Assembly (NCBI GenBank): GCA_017354895.1
Contig: CP071499.1
Span: 3,968,001 to 4,032,000, forward strand
Direction: 5' to 3'
DNA from: Podospora comata
Lineage: Eukaryota > Ascomycota > Sordariomycetes > Sordariales > Podosporaceae
DNA: 64,000 nt
Shown: in pieces, positions 21,866 to 33,109 of the stretch
Layout of the letters: each line of letters begins with the position of its first letter
Numbering within the stretch: the first letter of the stretch is position 1
The notes under the pieces: generated by a model
Told to the model about the DNA's origin: nothing
What the model saw: only the letters and a program-made list of their open reading frames with translations
Databases searched by the model: none
Made by a program: the position numbers and the translations under genes

Positions 21866-23103
21866 GGCATCCTTTGTATATCACGTTTCTCTCCCAGAAC
21901 CACGTGTATCAACAACCTCCTGCTGTCCTGACCTTCCGGGTATTGGCGGCCGCAAGTTGCAGCAAGGTTAGATAGGTAGGCCACGGTTCTGGAGGCCCTG
22001 CAGCGTTGTTGTCGTTTCTCTGCTTGTCCCGGTACCCGGGTCAAGGCAAGCGTTTTGTTGGGTCCGAGAGTTGCCGCTGCAGGGCTGAGAGGTGTTACTG
22101 CCACAGTCCCAAAAAAAACTGGATTGTAATGTTGATTCGGCGGCAGAACAGGCGAGTGGTTGGCAGAAGCTGTCGATGGTGTGTCGATGCTGTGTTGTGT
22201 TGCTGCAGGCATCACGCAGATCTGTCCGTGGCTTGTCGTTGACGTGACAGGACCGGGCCGGACAGGCTGGAGCGGGGTACCGGTAGTCCGCCAACTGAAT
22301 CCATTCACATGCGCACCATCTATTTGTTTGATGACTGAACCGGGCTGAAGTGGGCTTTTTTTGAGTTGGCTGGTAGCCGCCTCGCACCACAATCGAGCAC
22401 GAGATAGGCGCTCTTGGTGCTTCGAGTCATTGCCTGGGGCTGGAGCCATCATACTGTGTGGATGCAGAGAGGCGCAAGCATACTCGTACCAATGTCAAAA
22501 GGAGGGCTTGGGCGGCCTGCCTCGGTCACGGTGCGACCGCCGTGTACTGCGAAGACGGCCGAATCACGAATGCAGATATGAATAGCAGACGTCGTGTTTC
22601 CTGTGGGTAATCAGGAAGGCCGAGCTTGGCTCGTCTGCATATCTCCAGTCGTCCTGAGTAACTGTTCGGTACCCGTTGCACCACGCGCATGGCCCGTGGC
22701 CGGCTCTCTCCGTCATCCGCCAACGATAATCCAATCGACTTTTGTCGGTACTCAGATCCCTCTGACAGATTCCATGGATGACTTAAACGTGGAAGCAGCA
22801 TGCGCATTCGGCCGCCATGCCGGTCCACGACATGATACCCACGCCAAGACGTGTCTGCATGATAGGCAGGTACCTATTGTGAAGATATCACCACATTCGG
22901 CGCACCGGGAAAACACGATAATCAACACACGGCAGCATGAGTCCAGAGTATTGTTTGGTACGGCACAATCATCAATGTGAGACAAATTACATGCACGTTC
23001 TTATAAACGCCTACCCAATCTACGTTATGCCCGCTTCCGCTCTCCAGAGACCAACGATCCATTCAACGTTCAGCCCTTCTTCTCGGACCCCAACTCCCTG
23101 CTA
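21866..23103. other. Intergenic region upstream of the DIT1-like gene
   Basis: No gene with a recognisable product. A minus-strand frame of 196 codons (21862-22452) ends on a TGA that overlaps the ATG of the DIT1-like gene (ATGA). It has no domain or codon pattern that convinces me and may be chance or leader sequence. Confidence 0.45.
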
Positions 23104-24884
23104 TCAAAGACCAGCCTTAGAGCCCTGGGGTACAATGGCCCGGCCTGGATAGAAAGATAAACATGGCCTGCAGTTAGCGCATGATTCCCGTAACTGGTAG
23201 GTAACCTTTCGAGGCGAGAAGACGGGACCTACTGGTGTCTTTCTGTCAATCCACTCCGGATCCAGCATCCACATGAACGCCCCCAGTAGCTTGCACAGTG
23301 TGACCCTCATCTGCAACAGAGCAAACTTCTCCCCGAGACAGGCTCTGCGGCCCCCATGGAAAGAAATAAACTCTGCTTTAGATTTGCGTAACCGGAGCTG
23401 CTTCTGGATGGATGTTACATCACCGCCCCAACGAGAAGGATCAAACTGGTCTGCTGTCGGTCCCCAAGCTTCCGGGTCCCGGTTCGTCGAGTAGCAGTTG
23501 TATCCGACGTATGTGCCGCTGGGGATTACAATGGAAGCGTGGCCAAGGAGCGTGTCCTGGGAGGTGCGCCGATTGATGAGCTGGCCGATGGGAGGAAAGA
23601 GTCGCAGACTCTCGAGAATAACAGCAGTCAGGAGCGGGAGGTTGGTCAGCATTTCAATGTTTTGAGCTAGCGCGGGGATTGAAAGTCCTGTGGACACGAG
23701 TTCTTCATAAAGTCTGGCTTGAATTTCCTAATCAGCTCGTCAGCTTTGGTTTACATTCGGACCAACACAGTGCACCTACAGGATGCTTGGCTAGCAAGTA
23801 AAGAGTGGATATCAGGCACAGTTGGGGATTTTCCTGGCCAGCTACAAAGAGAACTGTCAAGTTGTCATGCATCTGTTTTTCATCCCACTGACCGGACTGG
23901 TGAGCATCTAGCAACCGGCGGCCCAATCCATCTTTGGGCCAGGGCGCTGACGATTTTGCGGAGGAAGGATCGTGGCTTTCGATCAAAGCATCCCTGAGGG
24001 CGCCTCGAAACTTGTCCACAGTTTTCCTGGCACGTAACCGACTTGGAAATGGAAACTGGTCCAAAATGGGAAAGTTCATAAAGATGGGCTTGAAAATCTC
24101 ACGCTTGACTGCCGATTGCAGAATGTTGATGGGTGCGTTGTCCGAGAGAGCCTAGTAACATCGAGTGTTAACCTCACGTGTGGTCTTTTTTCCAGCGTTT
24201 TGTGAAAGGACGTAAGAATGTACTTGCATCAAAGTTGGTCTGCAAAATGACCTCAGAGCAGTTGGCCACGGAATACCGCTGAAACAACCCCTGAACAGCA
24301 ACGCCACGGCCTCTTCCACCGCGCGACTGGGCATCTTTCACGAGCATGCACAGTTTGTCGGCATTCAAGGCGATCTTGTCCACCTCGAAATTGTTTCGTT
24401 GCAGCCCTGGCCGGATGACAGACTGGTATTTCTTCCAGACTTGACCATGGCTAGAGATGATGTTGTCGCCTAAGGTGGTACCCTGTGTCAGCTATTTTGC
24501 CCGTGTTCATTGAAGAGAAGCAAACAATAATTAGGTACCAAGAAACTGTGCCAAAACACTATGAGGGATCTTTTTTTGATTTCCGCTCTTTTCGTACAGG
24601 TCTTCGTCCTTGAAGATCTCGGCGATGTAAGAGGGCTTGTGCACCAAAATATTCCATTGAGCCGCAAAGAAGAACTTGACAGCGCCGTGAGTGCGAAGTG
24701 GCTTGTCGATATATTGACGAAAAATGTCGGACTGGTCGACATCCTTGAAAAAGGGAATGAGGGCTACCCAAAAGGGGATGGTAGGGATGTTTTCGGGGTA
24801 TCTTGGTGGTAGCAAGAAGATATAGTAGACTAGGAAAATAGCGATGGCTGCGAGAAGCAGTAGTTCTGCAATGAATCCCAACAT
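23104..24884 (-). CDS. Cytochrome P450, CYP56/DIT2-like
   Basis: Four exons on the minus strand: 24884-24539, 24469-24228, 24151-23780 and 23727-23104, giving 527 residues. It starts with a membrane anchor (residues 4-27) and a Pro-rich hinge. Helix K has ESLR (359-362), and the heme loop FISFHGGRRACLG spans 440-452 with Cys450 as the iron ligand. The helix I motif reads AGQEN, with Asn in place of the usual Thr. Intron 2 must use a GC donor (GCAAGT, 24227) because the only GT alternative breaks the frame. Yeast Dit2 (CYP56) couples two N-formyltyrosines; the neighbouring DIT1-like enzyme and MFS gene suggest the same type of reaction here. The P450 assignment is firm; the CYP56 subfamily rests mainly on context and overall pattern. 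Confidence 0.88.
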
Positions 24885-25558
24885 TGTTGTGGTCTGCTAT
24901 GCGATCTAGAAGATGAGACTCGCGGCTGCTTGCAGTTCAACCTTTCGGGATATAAGGCATAACCTAGATGATCGTCGCGCTCAAAATAGCAGGTACGCGA
25001 TGAATATTCGTATCTGGGCACTGTATTGGTTGCAGATAGGTCGCATTTCGCTGCTGCGCACGTGTGACCCAATGCAATGGTAAAGAGGTGCAGCGGCAGG
25101 GGGGCTAGGTTAGCGCTAACACGCAGCGAAGCTGGAGGGATGGAATGGGGGTGAGGCCTGTATTACTCGGGACCCCAGCTGCACCTCAGCATGATGTGAA
25201 GCCATATATTTTTGAAGAGGTCGAGATGGATTGCTGCTGTGTCCCGTAGGCTGCGGCAGGTGCTGCGCCCTCACACCCCGGGCTATGGAGGTGCTGGAGT
25301 ATGAGGTCGGAGGCCCGGGCGGCCGGCCGGCTATCCGCTGTGAGTAGGTTGTTGTGTTTAGGTAGCGCTTTTCTCAGTGTGACCAGCCCGGAACTCCTTG
25401 AACTTAACCCAGCTTAACCCTCTCCCTTTTTCTATTTTTTTCAAGATTAAAAAAAAAAGAAGAAAACGAAATACCTGTTCTATCCATTTTGCTTCTCAGT
25501 TCACAAAACCTGTTCATCCCCTATTGGCCCTGTCAATTTGCTGTGGCATGCCTGCAGA
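24885..25558. other. Divergent promoter of the P450 and the MFS exporter
   Basis: About 670 bp between divergently transcribed genes, so both may be controlled from here. It contains GC-rich blocks (25290-25340), a CTTAACCCAGCTTAACCC direct repeat near 25400 and an A-run at 25446-25459. No known factor site was recognised. Confidence 0.5.
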
Positions 25559-27622
25559 ATGGTAAGGTTTGAGCTCACCGTCCAGATAGGACGCTCTCGA
25601 CAATCTTGTCCGCACAGAGCATCTTCCTCTCAGTCCAGATCAAGATCAAGATCACACACCCGCCATAGTCGCCCCCATTCTCCCGAAGACAGAATCCCTC
25701 TAGTTGAACGTGTTCCCCCTCCTGCTCGTGATGATGACCCGGCCTCGATATCCCTGCCTCCTTCCCCGACAGACAATACTCCCGAGAAAACATCTTTACC
25801 TTTAGGTCCCCGATCCTCCCATCAACATCTTCCCACGTCCAATAATGAGTCTTTACCGAATGGCCCGCCACCAGCAGACGAGCCGCCGGGCCTGAATCCG
25901 AGTCCGAAGCAGAATGGGTCTGGGTCTTACACCGATTTCTCCCCTCTCCGTCGAAAGTTCATCTTGTCTGTTATAACGATTGCTGGATTCTTCGGGCCAT
26001 TGGCAGGAGGTATATATCTTCCTGCCTTGCCGGTGCTGGAAAAAGAGTTCAATGTTAGCCCAACCGCCATCAATGTGACGGTTTCAGTGTTCATGATGAC
26101 TTTTGCGTTCGGTGTAAGCCTTTACCCTCCCCAATCCCATCAACAGACAACAAAGATGCTGATGTCGTCTACAGCCGCTATTCTGGTCCACTTTTGCAGA
26201 TTGGAAGGGTCGCCGTCCATTGTACTTGATAAGCCTTGCCATTTACATCTTGGCGAACGTGCTTCTTGCTGTAGTACCAGCAAACTACGGAGCACTGGTG
26301 TTTTTGAGGGTCGTGCAGGCGTTTGGCAGTGCTAGTGTTGTTAGCATGGGGGCAGGGACAGTTGCTGACGTGGGTAGATATATTCGCCTTTCTCGTTGCC
26401 AACTTGCTAACGTCAGTCCATCCCAGATCACGGAGCCGAAGAAGCGAGCATTCGCAATGAGCATTTTTCTCATGGGCCCTCAATGCGGTCCTATCCTGGG
26501 TCCCGTGTTGGGTGGTGCATTGGCAGAGGCGAACTGGAGATGGATTTTCGGATTTCTTGGTGTGTTCTTCCCTGCATGTTGTGCGTCCGCCGACTAACGA
26601 GGTGCCAAAGCGATTTCTAGCGGCATACTTTGGCTTGTGATGCTCTCTTCTCTTCCTGAGACTCTTCGCGCCCGCGTGGGCGGAGGCCGTATCTACACAG
26701 AACGGCCCATCTTCTTTTGGCCCCCTTCCATGTCTTCACCTCTCGCGCCGAGCTGGGAAAGGGGTCCTCCACCGCCCATCCCAACCCTCAAAGGGTATTG
26801 GAACCTGTTCATCTACCCTCCCATCGGCATCGTCAGCTTCAACACTGCTATGCTTTACTCTACCTACTTCGCCATTGCCGTACAACTTCCGACCGAGCTG
26901 AGTCAGCGATACAAATGGGGCCCATCGGGAATCGGCGCTGGCTTTCTGGCGGTAGGAATTGCTATGATTGTGGGGAGTTTGCTTGGTGGTAGAGCCTCGG
27001 ACTGGAGAAGGGCGAGGGCAGCAGAGCAACTGCCAGAGGACACCAAGATTGATCCAGAGTTTAGACTTGTGGACCAGATCTGGGGCGTGTTGATTTGTGT
27101 GTTGGGGACTCTGCTATATGGATGGATGGTGGATGGTAGCAAACATCCAGCAGCAGTTTTGTTTGCCACATTTTTGAGTATGTACTCCTGTTAGATAACT
27201 TCCGCCGCAACGGGAAACTAACCAGCGGTATTTAACAGCCGGATTTGGGATGAATTGGGTTTTTGTTACCACTACAGCATTCTTGACCGAATGTGTTGCT
27301 CAACAGGCGGCAGGAGCGTTTGCGCTGGGAAACTTGCTGAGAAACCCCGGGGCTGCCATTGTGTCTGTGATAACACCAACACTGGTGGCCAAGATGGGGA
27401 GTGGATGGTGCTTTACGGGGCTGGCGGTCTTGGATCTGCTCCTGGTTGGAACTGCGGTTATTGGTACGTGCAACTTGTTGAGTAGCAGAGCTCTGGCTTG
27501 AATGGAGAACTAATATTGTTTCTGTAGTTCTCAGACTAAAATGCCCTGGCTGGCGTGCGGATAGGGCGGCCAAGATGCAGCTGGCTGGCAAGAAAGCCGG
27601 AGGTCCGGCGGCAGTTCCTTAA
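25559..27622 (+). CDS. MFS exporter, DHA1 type (Dtr1/Flr1-like)
   Basis: Six exons: 25559-26113, 26175-26369, 26427-26559, 26611-27177, 27239-27463 and 27528-27622. All join in phase and give 589 residues. After a 130-residue Ser/Pro-rich cytosolic N-terminus the 12-helix fold starts at LRRKFILSVITIAGFFGPLA. The DHA1 signatures are intact: FADWKGRRPLYL (motif A), GTVADITEPKKRAFAMS, MGPQCGPILGPVLGG and NWRWIFGFL. DHA1 drug:H+ antiporters include yeast Dtr1, which exports bisformyl dityrosine from the prospore. Its position, facing away from the P450, supports export of the cluster product; drug or polyamine transport is the alternative. The start is the first ATG compatible with the frame; an upstream ATG at 25548 leads to a stop when spliced. 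Confidence 0.88.
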
Positions 27623-28374
27623 GAACGGTCTTTGGCAAGTGGAAAAATATCAGGGCATAAAAAGATAACCCACACGCCTGTTGACAATCTTTCACAGCCT
27701 TGCAACTATCTTTTGAAGTCTCTCGAAAAATTTAAAAGCCTAATGATTATCTTTCAGGGCTTTCTTCCCCAATCAAAACCTCTATTTTACTGTCCCCACA
27801 GCGTGGTTTGGGCAAGCGCACCAGGCTTTGGTTGGGAGATGAAAGATGGCCGAGGAGAGCTGAATGGTCCGATGGACCGGCCATATAATCATTGCTTGGA
27901 CTGATGGGCGTTGAATAAGATTAGACAAAATAACTCCTTGCGCATTCTTCTTCATCACTAATGTGACCATCCATGGGTGGATCTTTTTCACCACCCCATC
28001 TCACTGCATGCTGGATGCTGATCGGTGACAGGCTTCCCACGAGGCTAGAGTGGGTGAGTGGCTACTCAATGCCTGACTGTCGCATGGCCATCTGAATCCA
28101 GAGCGGTGGGATCAACGCAAACGCACATTGATGATCGTAGCACGGTAGTCGGTAGAGCGAGTGTGACAGAAGGCGGAGAAGTTGTCTCCCACGACCACGA
28201 TCAATATTACTCGATACTCTATCCCCACAACTAAAGATATGACCACCTCAACAACGCCCCCAGCGGCATCGGCAACGGAGATGTTGCTTGCGCTCGAGTT
28301 CTGACAACTCAGCCCTGCAGCCGAAAACGAAAAAGGAGGGGGCGTGTGCAGAAGAAACGGGTGACCAAGGGGGG

Positions 28375-28383
28375 TTATCAGAT
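28375..28383 (-). promoter_or_regulatory. SreA/SRE-type GATA site (ATCTGATAA on minus strand)
   Basis: Exact match to ATCWGATAA, the extended GATA sequence bound by fungal iron-repressing GATA factors. It lies about 900 bp before the GNAT gene, and the target is unclear. Confidence 0.35.
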
Positions 28384-28587
28384 CGCTTGGTCTTTGACAG
28401 AGAATGTGGACACACCGCGGCATTTTGACCAGTTCGGCAAAGGTGTTTAGCCCGTCTGGCTCTTTTCGCTGTTCTTTAGGTAACAGAAGACGCGAGATGT
28501 GTCTTTGCTAGCGATTTCGGCTTCGACAGTGGTTCAAGTCGTTGTGGGGCCATTGGTTGTTCCAGCCAATCGCGAGCACCAACCCGA

Positions 28588-28596
28588 TCTGATAAC
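28588..28596 (+). promoter_or_regulatory. SreA/SRE-type GATA site (ATCTGATAA)
   Basis: Second exact match, in opposite orientation to the one at 28375, about 700 bp before the GNAT gene. Confidence 0.35.
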
Positions 28597-29285
28597 TTTA
28601 TTTTGTCCTCCACCAAGGACACCGCGGTGGGTCCTGTTCCACTGCGCCTTGGAAAAAAACGGCTGAGTGGAAAAACCATCACACGACGCCAAGTGACCAC
28701 CCATAATGAAAACTCCTCCTCCACCTGAACATTTCTCCATGGACTCGATAATCTTCAGGTGTTCATTGTTGGCAACAGCGCGCATGTACCTAGCATGAGA
28801 CTGGAGGGGAAACGACCCTTCGATCTCTCTCTTTTGTATCAGTAGGCTGGAGGATGGCGGTAGTCAACAACCGACACGAGGATGCAAAGCATCCACCAGC
28901 GGAAACAGAGCCAAAATTGGCGCATGGCCTGTCCCTCTGCATGGTCCTCTCAACTCTCCAGGCTCGTCTAGACCAGGATCATGATGGACGGGAACAGTGA
29001 TGCCACACGTGGCTAATCGATAGTCTGAATGTCGCCGTTGCGTCGTGCCACCCCAAAGAGCCTGCAGCTGAATTTGGACCTTCTCCAGGGTAACCCGGAT
29101 GGCGGGACAGTCCAGTCCCCTTCATGTTTTTGTTGGTTCGCTTCCGATCTAACGTTTGGTGTCCCTACATATAACAGTGCTCTCATCCTGGATTCTGTCA
29201 TCGGGTCTCTTGCTCGTTCCGGTTGAAGCATACCTTTTCCAAACCACCCAAGCCAGCTCCCCCAAACCCCCAGCAAACCGTCAAG

Positions 29286-30088
29286 ATGGTCCACGTCGTC
29301 CTCCCCGCCCTCATTCCCGACATCAAGCGCGTGTACGATTCCTACTTTGCCGCCTTCCACCATGACCCCATGGGCGAAATCATGCTCAACATCCTCTTCC
29401 CCGGAGGCAATGTGAACTCACCAGAGTTCCGTGAGGAGCACGCCAAGGGCACCCTCGCTTGGTGGCATCAGTCTGATTCCCAATACACCTACAAGTGCGT
29501 CGACACCGACAATGGCAACATTGTCGGCATGGGTCTCATCGATGTGATTCTGCGCCGCCGCTCCGTGGAGGAGCGCGCCTTCCAAGGTGTTCCATGGCTC
29601 CAAGGCGAGGCCAAGGAGCGCGCTGAGAAGGTTCTCAAGCCCCTTCACGACATGCGTGAGCAGCTTTTTGGCGACCAGCAATACATCTGTACGTCTTCCC
29701 ACGGACCCATTAACGGGATAGAATTGCTAACACGAGATGCTCTTGTCCAGATGCCCACGTCATCGGTGTCCTCCCCGAACACCAGGGCAAGCAGGCCGGT
29801 GCCGCCCTTGCTGGCTGGGGTCTCAGTTTCGTCGACTATACCAATCTGCCCATGTACTTTGAGGCCTCGCCCTCCTCGGTCGGCCTCTACGAGAAGCTGG
29901 GCTACGAGCGTCTCAAGGAGACCATCGTTCACAAGGCCGAGACGCTCGGTACTGCCACTGATATCTCGGTGCCTCTCATGGTCAAGATGCCCAAGTCTGC
30001 CGGTGGCATGAGCTTTTATGAGTGGAAGGAGAAGGGCTACCCCAAGTTCAATGCTGCCACTCCGGTTTCCAAGAAGCAGAAGCTCTAA
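29286..30088 (+). CDS. GNAT-family N-acetyltransferase
   Basis: Two exons, 29286-29688 and 29751-30088 (62-nt intron, GTACGT donor, TTGCTAAC branch), give 246 residues. The acetyl-CoA-binding core is VIGVLPEHQGKQAGAALAGW (V-x-P-x-x-Q-x-x-G/A pattern), followed by LPMYFEASPSSVGLYEKLGY, the typical C-terminal GNAT strand and helix (E-A-S-x-x-x-x-x-L-Y-x-K-L-G-Y). This is the common fungal small-molecule or drug-resistance type of GNAT, for which the acceptor cannot be read from sequence. No transport or signal sequence is present, so it should be cytosolic or nuclear. Confidence 0.88.
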
Positions 30089-30852
30089 AGGACAGGACCA
30101 GTTGGCTTTATGATGAGTGGAGACGTAACAAATTGCTTCCTTTTGGGTTTCTGGGCGTGGGCTGGCATGGATTTATCAGGGCGTTTTGTTTTGGGTTGGG
30201 AAAACTGTGTATATAAACAGGTGTTTTGGTCCATGATATTTGGGGCGGGAAAATGTCAGCTCATTGTATCCGTGCCTGACTCTGTTGCCAAATTGATGTG
30301 TCGCGCTGGAATGCAGCCGACGAAACGAGCATGTCCCGATACCGGCTGGCCGTCGGTGTGCGGATGGCAGGGACGACAGGGACGGCATCCCACGATCAAA
30401 ACTTTTCTCCTCGGTTGCGGGCGGGTGGGCTGTGGGACCCCTATCGAGTGCCAAGTCAAATTATCAATCGGACCATGGAGATAATCTTGAGAGCCACCTC
30501 TGGGCCCCCCCCACCATCCCAGCTGGGATACGGAGAACAGCTTTCTGCAATGCAGCCATGGCACCATACTGGAGAAAAAAGTGCGCAAAAAAGTGCGCTT
30601 TTCCACTCCCCTCGCCAGGGGTGTTTATCCAATACTGGTCGGCGGTTGTCTCCTGTTCCGTACCAGATTGCCGTGCTGTCTCCAGTTCTTTCCGACCCTT
30701 GCGGCCCATTTTGAGCATGGTGTACCTGGAGGGGTTGCTGTTGTGTGTTTTCGACGGGACGGCAGTGAGCATATAGAATGACGTTCTCGGCACCACAGGG
30801 TCGCCGACATCCTGCTGGTGAGTGACAGTGTCCAACCCAGACAGTTCCCACC
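30089..30852. other. Intergenic region
   Basis: No gene seen. Overlapping frames on both strands lack features; probable 3' UTR of the GNAT gene and promoter of the flavoprotein gene. Confidence 0.5.
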
Positions 30853-32293
30853 ATGGCCGAAAAACCACCACAGAGGATGACGCTGCTCCAGCGGCTGCGA
30901 AAGGCCATCCTGTTCCTCAGGCTGGTGGGTTATGGTCTTCGCACATACTACAACTTCTTTTTCCGCAGTCTGTCGGCCAAGATTGCGAACCGGCTCGCAA
31001 AGTCGGACGCGTCCATCGGTCCAGACGACGTCAAAAACATTGTCATCGTTGGAGCTGCCTTCTCGGGCCTCTACGCTGCGCGCCTCCTGGCCGGCGCCGT
31101 GCCCCGAGATGGCCGCTACCGCATCGTCGTGATCGAGCCAAACAGCCACTTCAACTTCACCTGGGTCTTCCCTCGCTTCTGCGTCGTCGAAGGCCATGAG
31201 CACAAGGCCTTCATTCCCTACAGCCCCGACTTTTTTGACATGGGGCCCAAGGGGCTGGTGCAATGGGTACGTGACCGTGTGACCAGTCTCACAAGGGAGA
31301 ACGTGCTCCTGAGGAGTGGCGAGGTGATCCCGTACGAGTATCTTATCATAGCCACCGGATCCAACGTCGCCGATGGTCTTCCGTCCCGCGCCGGCGTGGA
31401 GGACAAGGAGGAGGCGATTGAGCTGCTGAAAGCAATGCAGGAGCGCGTCAAGAATGCCAGCCACATTGTCGTCGCCGGAGGTGGCGCTGCGGGCGTCGAA
31501 ACGGCCACGGATGCAAAGGACCGATATCCGGGCAAGTCTGTCACCATTGTGCACTCTCGGCAGGCCTTGATGCACCGTTTCGGCAACGGACTGCAACAGG
31601 GTACCTCGGAAGCCATGGAAAGACTGGGCGTCAACGTCATCCTCGGCGAGAAGGTGCTTCCAGAGTCTGTAGACGGAAAGTTCATCACACTGAGCTCGGG
31701 ACGAAAGATTGAGTGTGACTGCTTCGTAGGTTTATTGTTGATACCACAAATCGAGATTCGATGCTGACAAGACACTGCTGATAGATCAACTGCACCGGAC
31801 AAAAGCCCGCCTCCGGCATCGTCGCGAGCCTCGCGCCAAACACAATCACCCCGTCTGGTCACATTCGGGTCAAGCCCAACCTTCAAATCGACGACGATTC
31901 CCTTCCAAATGTATATGTCTGCGGTGACGTCGCCCAGGCCGAGGTGCGGAATCCCAACTCGCGAGTGGCGGCGCGCCAGGCCGAGATCTGCGCCGACAAC
32001 GTGGTGCGGGCCGTTAAGGGCAAGAAGCCCAAATACGTCTTTACCGAGGGGTTTGGCGATGGCGTGATCAAGTTGACTTTGGGTTTGGTATGTCGAAGCC
32101 TCCAAGTGGCCGTAAAGTAAGAATCACTGGCTAACACTGGGCAAAACAGGACCGGTCCATCACGCAGTATTTCGATGGCAAGTCGGAGCTTCTGTTCCCT
32201 GCCGTAGAACCCGATCTTGACCTCATGTGCAAGGGAACGTGGGCTGCCATGGGAGCAAGGCCTTTTGAGGATACTGGTGTGTACTCTGAGTGA
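30853..32293 (+). CDS. AIF/AMID-like FAD-dependent oxidoreductase
   Basis: Exons 30853-31725, 31785-32087 and 32150-32293, all phase 0, encode 439 residues. Two Rossmann motifs are visible: FAD-binding VIVGAAFSGLYAARLL (about 64-79; the first Gly triad is degenerate, G-A-A-F-S-G) and NAD-binding IVVAGGGAAGVETA (205-218). ATGSN at 168-172 and VYVCGDVAQ near residue 340 complete the pyridine nucleotide-disulfide oxidoreductase fold. The family includes AIFM2/AMID and its fungal homologues, which use NAD(P)H to reduce quinones. There is no cleavable mitochondrial presequence, but residues 10-40 are hydrophobic and basic and could hold the protein on a membrane. A role in quinone reduction is likely by family; a cell-death role is speculative. 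Confidence 0.87.
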
Positions 32294-33109
32294 AGGCGAT
32301 CGTCAATGACATCAGGTTGCGGGATGTGTTGCTCCACTGAGCATGGCGGAAAGTCGCAAGCCCGTGTGGTGATGATGGGCAATGTCCTGCCTTTGTGCTT
32401 CCGCAGCGAGCCAACTTCCGCAGCAAGCCAACAGTTCATCGATTGGCACGTCCAATGATAGGAGTCTTGGGCCAAGATGAACACCAGGACACGCCGCAAT
32501 GCCAGCCAGCAAACCAGGTCGCGTTCAGAGCCGGTGTCAGATACATCGGTGCTGCTACGCTGACGCGAGATGGGAAGAATTACGCGAGGTCGTCGAGCAG
32601 GGCATCGCTCTGAGCGCGGGGAGCTTGCATTTCGAAAGGCTGGCAGCTTTTTGCAGGCAGATAGATGAGTGATCTGTGTCGAGTGTCCAAACATTAGCAA
32701 GGAGATGACAAACATTTGGCTCGAAGCCTGCGGTGCCTGGGAGTGAAGCAGTCATGTCAAGTATCGCTGGTGGCGTTGGGAACGATCAGCCACGCTATCA
32801 GGCACTGCGACAGTAACGACAAGTAAATAAAGATTCAATAAATCGAGTTGACAGAGGCATTTCTAATGCTGATCCTGTGTACAAGTGCAAATTGAAGAAT
32901 GCTCAAGTCCAGGTGGTGCCAGCTCCAGAGCTTGGAGCTTAGAGTGCCCCCACTTTTTTCTCCAACAGGCACCTTGACGGACACAGCTTGTACGACCCCA
33001 CGCACCGACATGTCCAATCTTGTCACCTCCAATTCCATCCCAATGCAACAACAGACCATTACAGCGACCAACACCAGAGTTACGTCCCCCGTTTCCCCAT
33101 TTCCTGCCT
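32294..33109. other. Intergenic region between convergent genes
   Basis: No gene seen; it lies between the 3' ends of the flavoprotein and tri-domain genes. Confidence 0.5.

Larger units (their letters stand above)
27623..29285. other. Intergenic region with two iron-repressor-type motifs
   Basis: No supported gene. Two perfect matches to ATCWGATAA occur within about 220 bp (28375 and 28588, listed separately). Minus-strand frames of about 80 codons at 28476-28785 have no recognisable features. Confidence 0.5.

Noticed and set aside
24470-24538. Acceptor ACACAG for P450 intron 1
   Set aside because: It puts exon 2 out of frame. The later CACCTTAG acceptor gives F-L-G-D-N-I-I-S-S-H-G-Q-V-W, the expected P450 sequence.
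25548-25616. Alternative start ATGCCTGCAGAATG with a GTAAGG donor for the MFS gene
   Set aside because: Joining it to the CCGCACAG acceptor makes an immediate TGA stop, so the in-frame ATG at 25559 is preferred.
28112-28785. Minus-strand frames near the two GATA sites as a possible iron-regulated gene
   Set aside because: No frame shows a domain, signal peptide or usable introns.
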